DNA from: Dichetophora obliterata
Taxonomy: Eukaryota > Arthropoda > Insecta > Diptera > Sciomyzidae
Direction: 5' to 3'
NCBI GenBank assembly: GCA_963920525.1
Contig: OY986440.1
Span: 13,375,225 to 13,439,224, forward strand
Length of the DNA stretch: 64,000 nucleotides
The notes under the pieces were generated by a model. The model saw only the letters and a program-made list of their open reading frames with translations. It searched no databases and was not told the DNA's origin. Made by a program: the position numbers and the translations under genes. The stretch's first letter is position 1. Each line of letters starts with the position of its first letter. This document shows, in pieces, positions 35,701 to 46,700 of the stretch.

Positions 35701-37042
35701 GTGGCTCACGTTTGAACTTTTTTTCTAAGCACTGAAGACGATGTTTTGCCATTTCGTAACTGTCAGGTAGTTGAAAATTTTCAAAACGCCATAAAAGACA
35801 GGTCTCAAAATGGCCATTGGCAGTTTGACGGGTGTATTTTTGCAGAAGGTCCAATGCGCGCTCATCTTCTTTGCTAGCAAGTGGCTTTTCTATGCTAGCA
35901 GTTGGCGTGATACCTAAATTTTCAAACGAATAAAATTTTTTAACCATGTCATGTAAATCGATGTCTTTTTGTTTGGAACATTCGCATATATGAAATTGCT
36001 GGTACTCACGCATCGCCTTCCTTTCACCAACTGTTCCATAAACGTGCCAACCGAGTAAAGTCTTCACCGCTATAGGTTCATCAATTTGACCTTCTTTTAT
36101 TATTTTCGGAAGTCCTAACTTCCAATGATCTACACCAATAAGTAGTCTAGGAACAGCATCGTAGTAGCTTGATATCGGTAAATTCCTCATATGTTGGTAG
36201 CATTCGCTTAATTTCTCATAGTTTAGAGTCTGCATTGGAAGAGCAAGTTTTTTAACCGTGTGAATATTAATATTTATTTCACGCTGATTAGGTCCAGCAA
36301 TTTTAACATTTACCAATTTTGACGAATTTTCTGTTCTATGCATATCACCTGTCCACTTTAAACATAGTGGCTCTAATTTTCCATTTAATTCAAGCTCATC
36401 AGCAATGTCTTGGTCCATCAAAGTAATGGACGATCCCTCATCAATAAAGGCAAACGTTTTTACAAATTTTTTATTATTTCCGAATATTTTTATAGGTAAA
36501 ATTCTAAATAAAATACTTTGATTTATTTCGCAATGTGCGTTGCAGCTGTTTGTTTTTACTTGTTGTTCTTGATGTGTTCGGTCTTCTCTCGAATTGTCAA
36601 AAAAACGATGTAAGAGCGGATGATGCTTATATTGACAGCCATCAACACCGCAGATTTTTGCTTTGCACGCTTTAGTGGTATTATGTTTCTGGAGACAATG
36701 TTTACAAAGATTGTGTTGACGAACAGCACTCCAGCGCTCAGCCCGGTCAAGCTTAAGAAATTGTTGACACTCCTCAACATTGTTGCAGTTCTCATTACAA
36801 ACACAACGTTTTTCTTCTTGTTCGAAATGAGAGTGTATGAAAGCCTTTTTGTTCTTGTTACTATCTGTTAGTTGAACGTCATGTATGTTAACACTACTTG
36901 CAGAAATGCCATATTCAAACATCCAGTCGGAAAAAGTAGTAAGATTCGGGAATTTATTTTCTTTTAATAAATTTAGTTTAAACGTTCCCCACGTTAATTG
37001 AAGGGACGGTGGTAATTTACCAATTAAATCTTGCAATAGAGA
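32794..37042 (-). pseudogene. pol: BEL/Pao pol (protease, RT, RNase H, integrase; one frameshift)
   Basis: Continuation of the same polyprotein. In order: Gag C-terminus with cysteine/histidine fingers ('CKHCLQKHNTTKAC'); an A17-type protease ('FAFIDEGSSITLMDQDIADE'); then a frame change near 35540, where a few codons are missing; reverse transcriptase ('VSLNTFLLKGPDLL', 'NNHYVDDYLDS'); RNase H ('IFWSDAKTVLSWLNS'); and integrase with zinc motif ('HHLNNETTINELRQYF', 'CQDCK') and catalytic D-D-E all visible ('GLDFFGP', 'YSDNATNFVG', 'GGAWERLVRS'). Lesions are few: this stop-free 916-codon stretch and the rest suggest a younger insertion than the Gypsy host. Confidence 0.9.
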
Positions 37043-38311
37043 TTAGTTTTCCAATTCATTGTGTAATCCACATGCTTCAATTGTCGCGTGTAGACCTTTA
37101 ACATTGACGGCAAAAGTAGTAAAAGTTTCTAACCTGTTGTGATTTATTGGCGGCATAACTTTTATTTTGTACTTAATAGAATTAAGTATTTTTTCGGGTT
37201 GCCCAAACAATATTTTTAACGTTGATATCGTAGTAGGCACACATGAAGGGTGAATTAAGATATGCTGCACCGCGTTGTATGCATCTCCCTTTAGGGATCT
37301 TTGAAGCCGAATTAAATTCTCAGCATCTGTTAAGCCACAAACTGTCGTTGACCAGTCATATGTTGCGCTGAAGATAGGCCATTCCTCTGGTCGACCGGAG
37401 AAAATTGGAAGTTCACGTGGAACTGATTGCCGTGCACTTACTTGTTGTGCCGTTAAATCGTTCTGCATGGTGTAATTCAGATTTGTGGCTTTGGCAGATC
37501 GTGATGCAGGTGTACCACGGTACGGCGCTATTGATGATTCGGGAACATTACAGAGCGTAGAGTTAATCTTTGAGTTATCTTGTGCAAAGCTTACAGGTCC
37601 AATATGTAACGTTAAATTTTCTGGCTCCTTACTTTGCAAAGGTATTAAATGTTCTCTATTTTGGTGCAACGCTTCTTCGTGTAATGGCTTACTTATAGCA
37701 GGAGCTATCACCCGAGTCATCATTGATGCTGCAAGAGTATTAGAGTTAGAATGGCCTGTTGCAGTTCTGCAACTCGCTTGTGGTTCACCAAGCAGACAAC
37801 TTTCACTCCTGCAATTTGTGTTTTGTGATGTAGCTATTATTGAGGTTTTATTCACATTTTCCAATTGAGACTTTTGTTCTACGTCTTCTATTGCCTCGGG
37901 AATGCTTTTTTCGACTTCGTCATGCTGAGTAGAACCATTTGGCGGAGGCGATTGATTTGCTATCCATTCCTTAACTGCAACCGAATGATCTGCCGACTGC
38001 CTATCGTCGTCAGAATCATTTATTTCTTCTTCAAGAACCTTGTATTTTTGATTTAAAAATTCTTTCTCTTCCATAAACTTTGCCTTGAGAAAGTCTAGTT
38101 TTAGCTGCCGTTCCTCTACGAGTCGCTGTAGCTCAAGTGTTTTTCGACGTGACTGTGATGTTTGTGAACAGTTAGAAGCGCGACTCGAAATACTTTTACT
38201 AGCTCCGGTCGTTCGTGTCAGAAGCGTATTGGGAGTAAGCGATTTTGAGCTCGTATGAGATGATGGTGTGGAATGGTTAGATTGTTGACCCTGTAAATTA
38301 GAAGTGCTCAT
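37043..38311 (-). pseudogene. gag: BEL/Pao gag region (single in-frame stop at its end)
   Basis: ATG at 38311 ('MSTSNLQGQQ'); the upstream in-frame GTG is not needed. Low-complexity N-terminus, then a coiled-coil ('LQRLVEERQLKLDFLKAKF'), a long Ser/Asn-rich linker and the BEL-type capsid domain ('LPIFSGRPEEWPIFSATYD', 'ENLIRLQRSLKGDAYNAVQ'), the DUF1759 family. The frame stops with TAA at 37045-37043 and reopens at once in the same frame ('SLLQDLIGKLPPSLQ') inside the same domain. The stop is therefore a mutation rather than a true gene end. Confidence 0.85.
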
Positions 38312-38983
38312 TGCATAGGTACTCACTGAAATGAAGAATTTGTAGCGAATAAAGAAATGACTAAAGCTGTTGCGGCACCAAGTAAGTCCAGCTTTGTGTA
38401 GCTTTGAAGGGAAGAGTTCGGGTAAATGAAGAATTGGCTAAAACTGTTGTCGGCACCAAATAAGTCCAGGATTTTTTAGCACCAATAATCCAAATGAGAA
38501 CCATCAAAAAAGAATTTTAATAAATGTAAGCAGAAGAATGAGCTTCTGCATTAAGTCCACAGATCTTCGTTGATTTTAAACACCGATAATTAAGTATACA
38601 AAATTATTTATTTCAATATTTCGGATGTTAAAATTCCTAAGAGTTATAAATTTATATTTAATTCATGTGATTATCATTTATAATTTTACATACTTTTTTG
38701 GTGAAGAAAAGTAGACAAATATGTTTAATTTTATTAACTTCAAGTGTAGAAATATAGATTTAATCTTTACTTTACGATTGACAAAATTGCAATGATCAAC
38801 CTTCAAATGTTCGTTTACCTCTTAACTGCATTACATCACCTCATTATTTTGAGCATATATTTATAACCACTACAAATGTATAAGTATGAACAGTTACGTA
38901 AATCTTAGGAGAATTTTAAGTTTTGGTAAATACATAAAAGAATAAAGAATACAACAGAAATAAAGCAGTGGCGGTAACAAACA
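38312..38983 (-). promoter_or_regulatory. Putative 5' LTR and leader of the BEL/Pao element
   Basis: About 670 bases of AT-rich non-coding sequence between the apparent LTR start (TGTT near 38979-38983) and the gag ATG. The LTR/leader border is not certain. The segment TGGACTTA(T/C)TTGGTGCCG occurs twice near 38466 and 38388, perhaps a duplicated primer-binding region. Confidence 0.45.
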
Positions 38984-40037
38984 GTATAAAAGAAAACTAA
39001 TTTAAATAAAAACCAATATAAATAAAAATGAATTTTCAATAAAAATAATATAAACTACAAACTAACTTAAAATTAAACTAAAACTAATGAAAACTAATTC
39101 GAACGGATTTAAAAGAAAACTACAATAATAACAATTAAACGAATTTAAAATAAAGCTTATATAAATTAAAAACTAACTTAAAATTAAACTAATATAAATG
39201 AAAACTAACTTTAAATAAAACTAATATTAATGGAAACGATTTTTTTGTTTGTTAATGAAAATAAATATAAATGGAAGCTAATTCAAAGAAGACCAATATA
39301 AAAGAGAAATTAAATTAACTAAGAAAAATCGGAAAAGTAGGGAACCCAGAATACAAACTTTATGAGTTGACTATATGGTAAGACAAATTATGGGTATTGT
39401 TTTCACGTTAGGCTTTACTAATTGTACTTATATAATAAGAAGAAAAAAAAAGAGACAATGTTAAATTTTTTTATTAAATAAATGTTAAATTGAAATTGGA
39501 TATAGCAACCATGTGTCCTTAATTTACCAAAAGTAGGTGGTGTGAACTGGAATGGAGGGGCGTGAGTAGAAAGTAATTGGGGTGACCTGAGAATCGGCGC
39601 AGGGTCACCATGGGTGGTCTTTTGTGGCCAGAAGGGGTGGGTTAGCCAAGGGCGATCAGATTACATCTGAGATCGACCCAAGGGACGTGCCAACGTGGCA
39701 ACAGCACGCAACCGGTTTCTATTCCTTCTTAATTTTCAGCTCGGTCGCGCAATATAATCGGTTTTTTTTTTATCTTCCTTCGAGATTTAAATCTTTTTGT
39801 ATGGTTTATCGGGTTTTTTTCCAGGCGGTCATTTTTAAAATAAACTGGTACGATTTTTCATTCGTGTGCAGTTTCCGTCTGTCGGACCAGGCTGGCAAGA
39901 ACACCACCCCATCCGGCGAGCCTTAGCCGCGCAATACGCCAGCGTACCAGTGCTGCCAGAGGGACGACAGGGATGCGCAACAAGGGCTACCTTGCCACAT
40001 GACGCATCTACCGCAAATACGGTAAGGAAACATGACA

Positions 40038-40425
40038 ATACATATTGAATGCATCCTAGATTAAATTGTAACATACTTAGTTTTTCCACGCAGAGACAAT
40101 TTTCAAAAGTTTTTGTTGTTTTGACATTAAAAACGTTTACATAACTTCAAATTTGTAGAAATTTTTAGTGTATAGACTTTTTCTTAAAACATCGTTACCT
40201 AAGAATGAAAAAAAACGACATGAAAATAAAAAAAAAAATTATATTTTTTTCAAAAAAGGTCAAAAATATTGACCTTTTACTCAAAAACTGACTCAAAAAT
40301 TGTATATATTGTAAAAATTTAATAAAGTAAAAATTGCACATCTGACTACCTTTCAGAAGACATAGCATTCATTTGCAAAAACTCTTCCAGCTAAGCGCAA
40401 AAATTATTTTACTGTTTTTGTCATC
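40038..40425. repeat. Right piece of the dispersed repeat flanking the Gypsy element
   Basis: After the target duplication, the sequence ('atacatattgaatgcatcc..catacttag', 'aaaacatcgttacctaagaatg', 'cacatctgactacctttcagaagacatagcattc') matches 51036-51632. With the left piece at 17478-17539 this rebuilds an uninterrupted repeat copy, confirming both borders of the retrotransposon. Confidence 0.8.
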
Positions 40426-40584
40426 AATTCATTTATTCATTTAGTTCATTTATTTTTTCCAAAATATTGTTTTTATATTTTTTACAAAAAAGTCAAGTCT
40501 CAAAAATAATTCATAAGAATATCTCTGTCCAATATTCTTTCCAATCAAAAGTTATAGCTAAATATCTGTTTTTTCATACCATTG

Positions 40585-40700
40585 ACTATCTATGGATATG
40601 TGTCAAAAGGAAACTTTTCAGTCGTGGTAGGATAAAAAATATCAACTTGAATAAAATTTGTGTGTGTTGAAATAAATTTGTCTTTTTTGCTCTGTCACTA
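40585..40700 (+). repeat. Left arm of a 6.6-kb-spaced inverted repeat
   Basis: About 100 bases ('cagtcgtggtaggataaaa', 'aatttgtgtgtgttgaaataa', 'atttgtcttttttgct') recur inverted at 47205-47310. The pair could be the ends of an element enclosing the Harbinger transposon or two copies of one short repeat. The interval lacks other supporting features. Confidence 0.6.
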
Positions 40701-41047
40701 TGAACGCCGTCTAAGGAACTTCGTTCCTGATGGGATCCCCAGACCATGCTTTATTTGTTTTTGAGAGGTAAGAGTGTTTTTTTATTCATATCGTGATATA
40801 ATGTTTAATTTTAAGCAAAGATAATTTAAGGCATTTTTTTTAATTTAAGGCAGTATTTTAGTGAAGGAAATAGAAAAATTAAAAATTTTTATTTTTTCGA
40901 TAATTTATATATTTAATTATATCTCCTTAAAAGGATTTTTCAATATTCGAATTATTTAAAAATTTAAAGCCATTTTAGTGTCGTCAGTTAGACTGCCTGA
41001 AACCTAACTTAAAAACGTTAAACGCGTTTATCTTGAAGTATATCCAT
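40701..41047. other. AT-rich intron sequence, nothing recognised
   Basis: No gene or repeat boundary is seen here, other than a fragment 'aaggcagtatt' mirrored near 42110-42125 in inverted form. Confidence 0.4.
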
Positions 41048-41049
41048 TA

Positions 41050-41354
41050 GGGCGGGTCAATTTGTATGGACGAATTTTTTGGAGGTCTGGCTCAGCGAAA
41101 TTCGTAAAATACATGTAATTTCAAGACTTTTTCTCCACTACAGCATACACAAATTCTGAAAAAAAGCTGTGCGGACTTTCGTAAATAGATTTTGTTCTCA
41201 ATTATAAAATATGAATGTATGAATGTATGTGTATGAATCTATTTACGAAAGTCCGCACAGCTTTTTTTCAGAATTTGTATATGCTGTAGTGGAGAAAAAG
41301 TCTTGAAATTACATGTATTTTACGAATTTCGCTGAGCCAGAATTTGACCCGCCC
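41050..41354. mobile_element. 305-bp foldback MITE, copy 2
   Basis: Same element as 23520-23824: GGGCGGGTC ends, TA at 41048-41049 and 41355-41356, long hairpin arms. The differences I could see are single bases (for example catacac for catatac near 41145). Confidence 0.92.
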
Positions 41355-41363
41355 TAATATCCA

Positions 41364-41884
41364 TATATGGCCCGAACTAGGATTATGTAAAAATTTTATT
41401 ACTTCATATTTTTAAAAATTCAAAACTTCTTTTTTTTAAAAGATCAAAGAACCAAGGCATGCGCCCTATACAAACAAGGTTTGGTCTTTGACCTGAAAGG
41501 AAAGGTATAAATTTATTCAGAGGAATTGATTGGAACCATACGTGAATTATTGATTAGGCGAAACAGCCGTGAAAGAAAATTTGAATTGCTTTTAACCGAG
41601 GCTAGTGTTATGTCTTAACCAGCATTTCCACATTTTCCACAATTTATTTGTGGATTTTAAGTTTTCCATAATTCTAAAATGTAGTAAAGAGCAAAGAAAG
41701 TGAAAAGAACCATGCCCGAGCCCGGATCCGAACCAGGGACCTCTGGGTTGATAGTCTAGTGCATTCTCCACTAGACTACAAATTCCGACAACTTACAAAA
41801 AAAGGCCAAAAGTTACATTTTTTCAAACAGTCGCCATTTCGCGAAAAATGGCCATGTCGCTATAATCCTAATTCGGGCCATAGC
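41364..41884. mobile_element. Small DNA element (MITE) with a SINE inside
   Basis: Inverted ends: 'tggcccgaactaggattat' at about 41367 and, reverse complemented from the right end near 41880, 'tggcccgaattaggattat'. Between them lies SINE copy 2. The class is not assigned because the target duplication is unclear. Confidence 0.6.
41430..41786 (-). mobile_element. tRNA-derived SINE, copy 2
   Basis: Read on the minus strand it starts near 41786 with 'ggaatttgtagtctagtgg' (A box), then a B box ('ggttcggatcc' near 41735), the 'atgcccgagcc' end of the tRNA-like head, a body with 'ttatggaaaact' and 'cctcggttaaaagc', and the shared tail ending 'ttggttctttgatctt'. About 350 bases, matching copy 3 through the body. 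Confidence 0.75.
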
Positions 41885-42406
41885 GACATTCTTACTAATT
41901 AACAATCCTTTTTTTTCAGATGACTAGAAAGACTGAAATCGTATCAATAGCACCCCCACTCCACCGGTCTGTAGTTTTTAATTTTTAGTTTTTTTAAGTT
42001 TCTTTATTATTCAAATATCATCATCTCATAAGTAATAAAAAAAATGTATAAAAAATAGCAATTGGTTCTTTTTATCGACTGTCAAAAGAGACCCGAAATT
42101 CAGGCCTCTACACTTGAATACTGCCTTAAATGCATACAGAAAAATTTTTGATAGAAAAGACACGTGTTATTATGTGGAAAGTCAGTTCAAAAAAGATAAA
42201 TTTTAGACATTACTAAAACTTCAGTAGAGCACCAAAAGTTATATGGAATTAAAAAATGGAAGGATTTTTTTGAAACTACGTAAAAATATGCAACCTATTG
42301 CGTATTAAAATTAAAAAAAAAATTATAGCAGTGAGAGGACTGCCGACCGAAGCGAAAACCTATATATAAAATATAAATGGAAGACGTTGTCCTGCCACGG
42401 ACCGCC
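41885..42406. other. AT-rich intron sequence, nothing recognised
   Basis: About 520 bases with no supported coding or RNA feature between the MITE and the Harbinger element. Confidence 0.4.
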
Positions 42407-42613
42407 TTAAGGTCTCTGCCCACTTGCGGCACGTAACGAAACGACACGAAACTACAAACTATAACTACCCTGTGTTCTTATGGACACATGCTCACTAGCC
42501 GGCGTCGAAACGGCAACGACTGTTGACGCCGACGGAAAAGCCGGTGGTGATCGTTTCAAAGAATTCTGACTGGCATTCCGTTTGCTTTGTTGTCAAAAAT
42601 TTAGCGGAAAAAA

Positions 42614-43511
42614 ATGGATGCTGAAAAATTAATTCAACTTGTTTTCAACAATGTTGAATTATATAATATGAGCCACAAGAACTACAGCAACACCATTTTA
42701 AAAAATCAATTGTGGAATGACATTGGGAAAGAATTACAAACGAGTGGTAAATATCATGGCTAATATTTTGTTGGTTTTTGCAAAATTAAAAATGTTCTTA
42801 TTTTAGGAAGTGAATGTAAAAAATGCTGGGTCGGTCTTCGCGATACCTATAGGAGAGTGATTAAAAGAAGGAGGGAGGTCAGGAGTGGGCAGGCTGCTAT
42901 AAGGCAGAAAGTTTGGAAGTACGAGCAGCATCTATCGTTTTTGGAACCTCACATGCAGGAGAGGGAAACGAAGAGCTCGTTAAACGCAACTTTAACTCCT
43001 GATAACCCGGAAGAAATGGAGGACAGTTTTGAAACGCCAGACAAGGCCCAACGGGTGGCAGAAACTCTGTCCACCCCTCCTGCTTTTTCCCGGAAAAAAA
43101 GGACTCCTGAAACTGCTTCGGGAGCCTTGATGCAGTATTTGCTCAAAGAACAGCAGCAGCCAAAAGAAAAGTGGCATGAGGTCCTTCCTCATGAGCGTGG
43201 CGGATACTGCTGAGAAGTTCTCGGCACTTAATCAGCACAAAGTGAAATCTAAAATATTCAGCATTATTTCCGAGGTAGAATTTGAGGAATTGAGCAACAG
43301 ACCTATTAACGCCATGCACCAATTCGCTGCTGAAACCATCTCTTCTAATTCAACTACATCGTCGCAAGACGATTTTATGGACTTAGCTCCAATTTATGTA
43401 CAGGAGTATTCTAACGATACTGAAGACCTAACGGAAGAAATTGTGGAAACCTCCGATGGATTGCACCAAAATCGCTGTTCTGCTGGAAGCTATTTTGTAA
43501 ATTTTAAGTAA
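42614..43511 (+). pseudogene. Harbinger accessory DNA-binding protein (MADF and BESS domains), frameshifted
   Basis: In PIF/Harbinger elements the second protein binds DNA and carries the transposase to the nucleus. Exon 1 (42614-42746, 'MDAEKLIQLVFNNVELYNMS') is joined across a 60-base intron (GTAAAT to TTTTAG) to 42807. The join continues the MADF domain: 'LWNDIGKEL', then 'CKKCWVGLRDTYRRVIKRRR'. A linker follows; the frame ends at 43213. A BESS motif for protein interaction ('FLMSVADTAEKFSALNQ', 'KIFSIISEVEFEEL') continues in another frame to 43511. So one small indel lies near 43165-43180. Apart from that the gene is well preserved. Confidence 0.82.
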
Positions 43512-43570
43512 CGCAATTAATTATTGGTAAAAAATAAGCTTATTATTTCAATTTTATTTTCAATATTAAG

Positions 43571-43677
43571 GCCCGGTCTCACAATCAATACTTAAGTTGA
43601 ACTTAAGTATGACTGATGAAAAGCATTTTCAGAGCTTATACTTTAGTTTGACTTAAGTAATGATTGTGAAACCGGGC
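43571..43677. mobile_element. 107-bp palindromic MITE inside the Harbinger element
   Basis: GCCCGGTCTCACAATCA at the left and, reverse complemented, GCCCGGTTTCACAATCA at the right, followed by 'tacttaagt' in both arms. An almost perfect hairpin with no coding capacity. The target duplication is not certain. Confidence 0.75.
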
Positions 43678-44508
43678 ATTACTTTTTAATATGGTCAGAA
43701 TACTCGTGTACTTAAATTGGAGCTAATTATAATGCTGAATATACGAGATTTAACTTTGTGCTGATCAAGTTCCGAGAACTTCTTATAAAAATTTGTTCTC
43801 AAAAGTTACAAAACTGTCCACTATTTCTTCCGAACTGCATGTCAGGTTCCAAAAACAGCATATGCTGCTCGTATTTCCAAATTTTCTGCTACTCATTTTT
43901 TCACCAATAATTAATTCATAATTTTTCATAAAATACTATATTTCATTTTCTTTTTTCTAGTCATTGAAGTTAAAGTTTTAAAATAATTTAATTTGCCAAT
44001 AATGTAATCTATATATTTATTTTAAAAATGTATGTAAATAAATTTCTTTTTAATTCATTAAAGTTTAAGTTTTTTTTACAACCTAGCTGGTATACCCGGT
44101 GTTACTCGAGAGTCATTTATATAAACATTTTAATATACACTTTTCTATTAAATGTTTTTTTAAATTCTGGAATAATGAAAAACATGTTGAATTTTATTTT
44201 TAAGCTACCGTTAAGAAGGTAATTGAACGAACTTTAATCCAAAAAGTTCTGGAAAATCTTTCTTCAAAATTAAAGGGGGTACCCTTGTTTTTTTATATTC
44301 GAAAGTAAGGTTACTAAATAAGAGAATTTTTCGCAGTTTTTTTATCGTATATCTTTTATTAAGACTTTTATCAAATCAGTCTCAAAAGACTCTTAAAAAT
44401 AAATTTTTAAAATAAAAGTCTACAAAATTTTAAGTACCTAGACACTTCTTCTTATACTTGTATTTGTACATAGTTTTACAGGTCTGATACATGTTAAATT
44501 TAATTTTT

Positions 44509-45768
44509 TTATTTTTGCCATTTGAGTCTGCCTTGAGGAGAACAAAGATAATCTTTAAAAATATCTCTGGTTGCAAATGCAGCTTGTGAAGCATTGCCAC
44601 CTTGGCCTGGAATGTTTCTAAGCTGTCCTTGCGTTATTGTTGATGGATTTGTTGTTGTTGGATGTTCCACAGCCTGATCATTGGTGCGTATAAAATTATA
44701 CAATACGCAAGTAGCCAAGATTATATTGTCGACATGTTGTGGTTGGGATTTTATTCGTCTGTTGTAAATTTGGAATTTTTGAGAAAGAATTCCAAATGCA
44801 TTCTAAACCACCCGTCTCGCCCGCGACAACCGCTCATTGAAGTGACGTTTTCTGCCATCTTCCTGGAAACTTGCACCTGGATAGGGTCGCAATATATAGT
44901 TTTTAAGAGGGAATGCCTCGTCACCTACCACCACATGTGGCGCTTCAATATTGCTGCCTGGTAGAGCTTTGTTGCCGGGTACGTTTAGTTTATTGGCTTC
45001 CAATGCTTTTCCCAAATTGCTATTAAAAAAAATGCCTCCATCGCTGTTTTTTCCATACGACCCAACATCAATAGCTATAAAATTGTAGTTGGCATCGACC
45101 AGCGCCAGCAAGACCACTGAAACAGTTTTTTTATAATTAAAAAAAAGTGACCCGCTATTGTTAGGAGTTGTTATCACGACATGCTTGCCGTCTAAAGCAC
45201 CAATACAGTTGGGGAAGTCCCAAAGCTCCCAAAAATCTTTTGTAATGGTCTGCCAGCGCTCTTTGGTCGGTGCTGGCATTGCGATTGGCATGAGAATTTC
45301 AATGATTGCCGCACAAACCTCCTTGACAATTTTCGAAACTGTCGAATGCCCTAGCCGATAGCTGAAGGAAATCGTCTGAAAGGAGTCACCTGTCGCCAGA
45401 AACCTAAAAAAATAATAATAACAGTTCGAAGTATAAAAGTGGGGATTATAATTTGTTTACCTCAAGCACAAAGCCAACTTTTGTTTGGTGCATATGGCTT
45501 TTCGGAATTTTGTATCTTGCTTCTTGATCTTTGTTTTTAGTTTTTCATGCAAGCATTCAAATTGGGCAATGATCATCCGGTAGCTATTGTAGAACTTGGT
45601 TTTATCGTCCAACAGTTTATTGTGCAGAGTAAAATACTCTCCATCAATCGGTCGTTGTAAAAGCATTGGATGAATCCAAAATCTACGATTTGATTCGTTT
45701 TCTGCGTCTTCTTCATCTTATAGCAAAGCTATTAAAGCTAATTGATTATTCGAAAATCCTGCGCTCAT
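44509..45768 (-). pseudogene. Harbinger DDE transposase with stop at the catalytic Glu
   Basis: Nuclease that would cut and integrate the element. Start at the ATG at 45768 ('MSAGFSNNQLALIALL'), with a stop directly after (TAA near 45718). Exon 1 ends at 45461 and exon 2 begins at 45403, a 57-base intron with GTAAAC and TTTAG sites; the join gives 'LALCLRFLATGDSFQTISF'. The helix-turn-helix reads 'RLGHSTVSKIVKEVC'. Catalytic acids: first Asp in 'IGALDGKHVVI', second in 'VGDEAFPL'. The expected third acid is in 'RRVV-E-NAFGIL', but the codon there is TAG (44806-44804). The frame then stays open to 44509 ('NAFGILSQKFQIYNRRI'). The protein is therefore inactive. Confidence 0.9.
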
Positions 45769-46663
45769 TTTCCAGATTGCTTTGTTTACTTATATTTTTT
45801 GCCGCCGTTTCGTTAAGTATGCATTGAACATTAAGTTGCCTTTTCGTCGCCGTTTTACAGTCGTTTCGTTATGTGCCGTAAGTGGGCAGAGACCTTTACT
45901 GCTATATAAGAATTTTCATGCTAATAGGGGGTTTCAGACTATGCTACATGTAGGATGGATTTGACAGGTCGGACGGACATGTAGGATGTGCGAAAGCTCA
46001 TACTGCAGCCCGTCCTATATGTAGGATGAAATCAAAAAGTTTTAAAAGTTCCGCTCTGATCTTGTTCTTCTCTGTGCGTCCTTGTTTGTAGATTTCCTTG
46101 GTAATTGTTTTTGGCGCAGTTAGCCGGAAATTTTTTGTAGGTGTTGTGGCTACAGTTGGCATATGAAATTAGAATTATTTTTGTTAAGAGCTTATAACAA
46201 TTTATTAAATTTTTTATATATTACTGAAACTATTTCTTTTAAGCAAAAGTGTTACCATATCAAAAATACATATAACTAAAGTAATTTAATTAAATTATTT
46301 CATTATTGATTAATATAAAAAATTAAAGCTTATTTATATCAATTTATATCATAACACTAACACAATATACACATGTTCACCATATCTATATTGCGTTGTG
46401 TATTAAAAATAGAATATTCTAAAATAAAGAAATATCTATAGCTTATAAATTATATACAATCCATATAAGAAATTAAGCTAAACAGTTTTAAAAAATAGAA
46501 TGCTTAGGATAAGCAGACCTTAGTTATTCAATTACTACTGAAAATATTAATTATTATGCAGGTTTAATACGTAATTGTTATTATAAAAATATACATAAAT
46601 ATTCTTTAAATTTCCTCAATGAGCTAAATTGTTCATATATATGAACTATATATGTATATGTAA

Positions 46664-46666
<3 letters not shown>

Positions 46667-46697
<31 letters not shown>
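46667..46697. repeat. (TA)n microsatellite
   Basis: About fifteen uninterrupted TA units in intron 6, in a broader run of 'atgtatatg' variants from 46635. Confidence 0.9.

Positions 46698-46700
<3 letters not shown>

Larger units (their letters stand above)
32780..38983 (-). mobile_element. BEL/Pao retrotransposon nested in the 3' LTR, 3' end missing
   Basis: A 6.2-kb element on the minus strand with BEL/Pao gag and pol. On its 5' side (right), sequence starting near 38983 as TGTTTGTTACCGCC resembles an LTR start. Two TGGTGCCG motifs at 38458-38451 and 38380-38373 are possible primer sites. On its 3' side the element stops about 14 bases after the pol stop codon, with no 3' untranslated region or LTR, so that end was deleted. 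Recombination between 191-bp units of the host LTR would explain both this and the duplicated flank. Confidence 0.85.
17540..40037 (+). mobile_element. Ty3/Gypsy-type LTR retrotransposon (Osvaldo-like), with nested BEL insertion
   Basis: A complete provirus-like element. The target duplication ATAC is at 17536-17539 and 40038-40041. Each LTR begins TGTCATG and ends CATGACA. A primer-binding site follows the 5' LTR, then a long leader, gag and pol (protease, reverse transcriptase, RNase H, integrase) on the plus strand. There is no env-like frame between pol and the 3' LTR. The tRNA-Lys primer and integrase sequence suggest the Osvaldo group of Gypsy elements; this is an inference, not a phylogeny. 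Protease, reverse transcriptase, RNase H and integrase all carry lesions, so this copy cannot move itself. A 305-bp MITE, a short LINE tail and a 6.2-kb BEL/Pao element are inserted within it. Confidence 0.92.
29191..40037 (+). repeat. 3' LTR of the Gypsy-type element, split by a BEL element
   Basis: Starts TGTCATGGGC at 29191 and ends CATGACA at 40037. It is interrupted by the BEL/Pao insertion from about 32780 to 38983, so LTR sequence alone is about 4.6 kb. It contains segments absent from the 5' LTR, including 29712-29800, 31066-31135 (with a short GT run) and about 39461-39880. The last 160 bases ('gaccaggctggcaagaac' onward) match the 5' LTR end at 21165-21325. No clear polypurine tract is visible just before 29191. 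Confidence 0.9.
42410..45895. mobile_element. PIF/Harbinger DNA transposon, full length but defective
   Basis: A 3486-bp element with target duplication TTA at 42407-42409 and 45896-45898, the hallmark of PIF/Harbinger. Ends are inverted repeats: AGGTCTCTGCCCACTTGCGG at the left and, reverse complemented, AGGTCTCTGCCCACTTACGG at the right, continuing about 40 bases. It carries the two expected genes in convergent orientation: a MADF/BESS DNA-binding protein on the plus strand and the DDE transposase on the minus strand. Both are damaged. A 107-bp MITE sits between them. Confidence 0.93.
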
